A DNA stretch of 13,022 nt, from NCBI GenBank assembly GCA_900769075.1, contig CAAGFE010000100.1:1-13022 (forward strand). Reading direction: 5' to 3'. Below the pieces are notes generated by a model. The model saw only the letters and a program-made list of their open reading frames with translations, had not been told where the DNA came from and ran no database searches. This DNA comes from Clostridia bacterium (lineage in GTDB: Bacteria; Bacillota; Clostridia; Christensenellales; Aristaeellaceae). Made by a program: the position numbers and the translations under genes. Below, piece by piece: positions 13,013 to 13,022 of this stretch (the stretch's first letter is position 1; each line of letters opens with the position of its first letter).

Positions 13013-13022
13013 GGTGGTGACA

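Overview
The window looks like chromosome of a GC-rich (about 60 % by eye), endospore-forming member of the Firmicutes, most likely an uncultured Clostridia-type bacterium. The main evidence is a full forespore germination locus (sleB, ypeB, spoVAA, spoVAB, spoVAC, spoVAD, spoVAE). Supporting evidence is a SpoVB/MurJ-type flippase, a DegV protein, strong AGGAGG ribosome binding sites and classical sigma-A promoters. I see no phage, transposon, plasmid or CRISPR signature. The placement below phylum is inference.

Left part (1-2660, all minus strand). A bcp-type peroxiredoxin has its own sigma-A-like promoter, and a perfect 15-bp palindrome lies across the -35 box. Upstream of it is a DUF2200 protein. 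Then comes a two-tRNA transcription unit (initiator tRNA-fMet first, then elongator tRNA-Met) with a textbook promoter and a strong intrinsic terminator. A short SpoVB/MurJ-like flippase with its own terminator ends this part.

Middle part (2700-6666, plus strand). A perfect TTGACA-N18-TATAAT promoter drives a compact four-gene operon with gaps of 12-18 bp. The genes encode a secreted protein with two SH3-like domains, a dCMP deaminase-family enzyme, a GH20-type hexosaminidase without signal peptide, and a four-helix membrane protein. A stem-loop with A/T flanks lies between this operon and the convergent degV gene and probably stops transcription from both sides.

Right part (6677-12950, minus strand). 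degV has its own sigma-A promoter. Upstream of it is a tightly packed run of nine reading frames, in transcription order: an unrecognised 96-aa exported or membrane-anchored ORF, sleB (cortex-lytic enzyme), ypeB (SleB partner), spoVAA, spoVAB, an unrecognised 43-aa arginine-rich ORF, spoVAC, spoVAD and spoVAE. Stop and start codons overlap at most junctions, which suggests one transcript with translational coupling. A sigma-G/sigma-F-like promoter lies just upstream of the first ORF. Together the known genes provide Ca-dipicolinate uptake and release (SpoVA channel) and cortex hydrolysis (SleB/YpeB), the two core steps of spore germination. Having both in one apparent operon, with two undescribed small ORFs embedded, is the most interesting thing in the window.

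The far right edge carries a possible sigma-A promoter that points out of the window.
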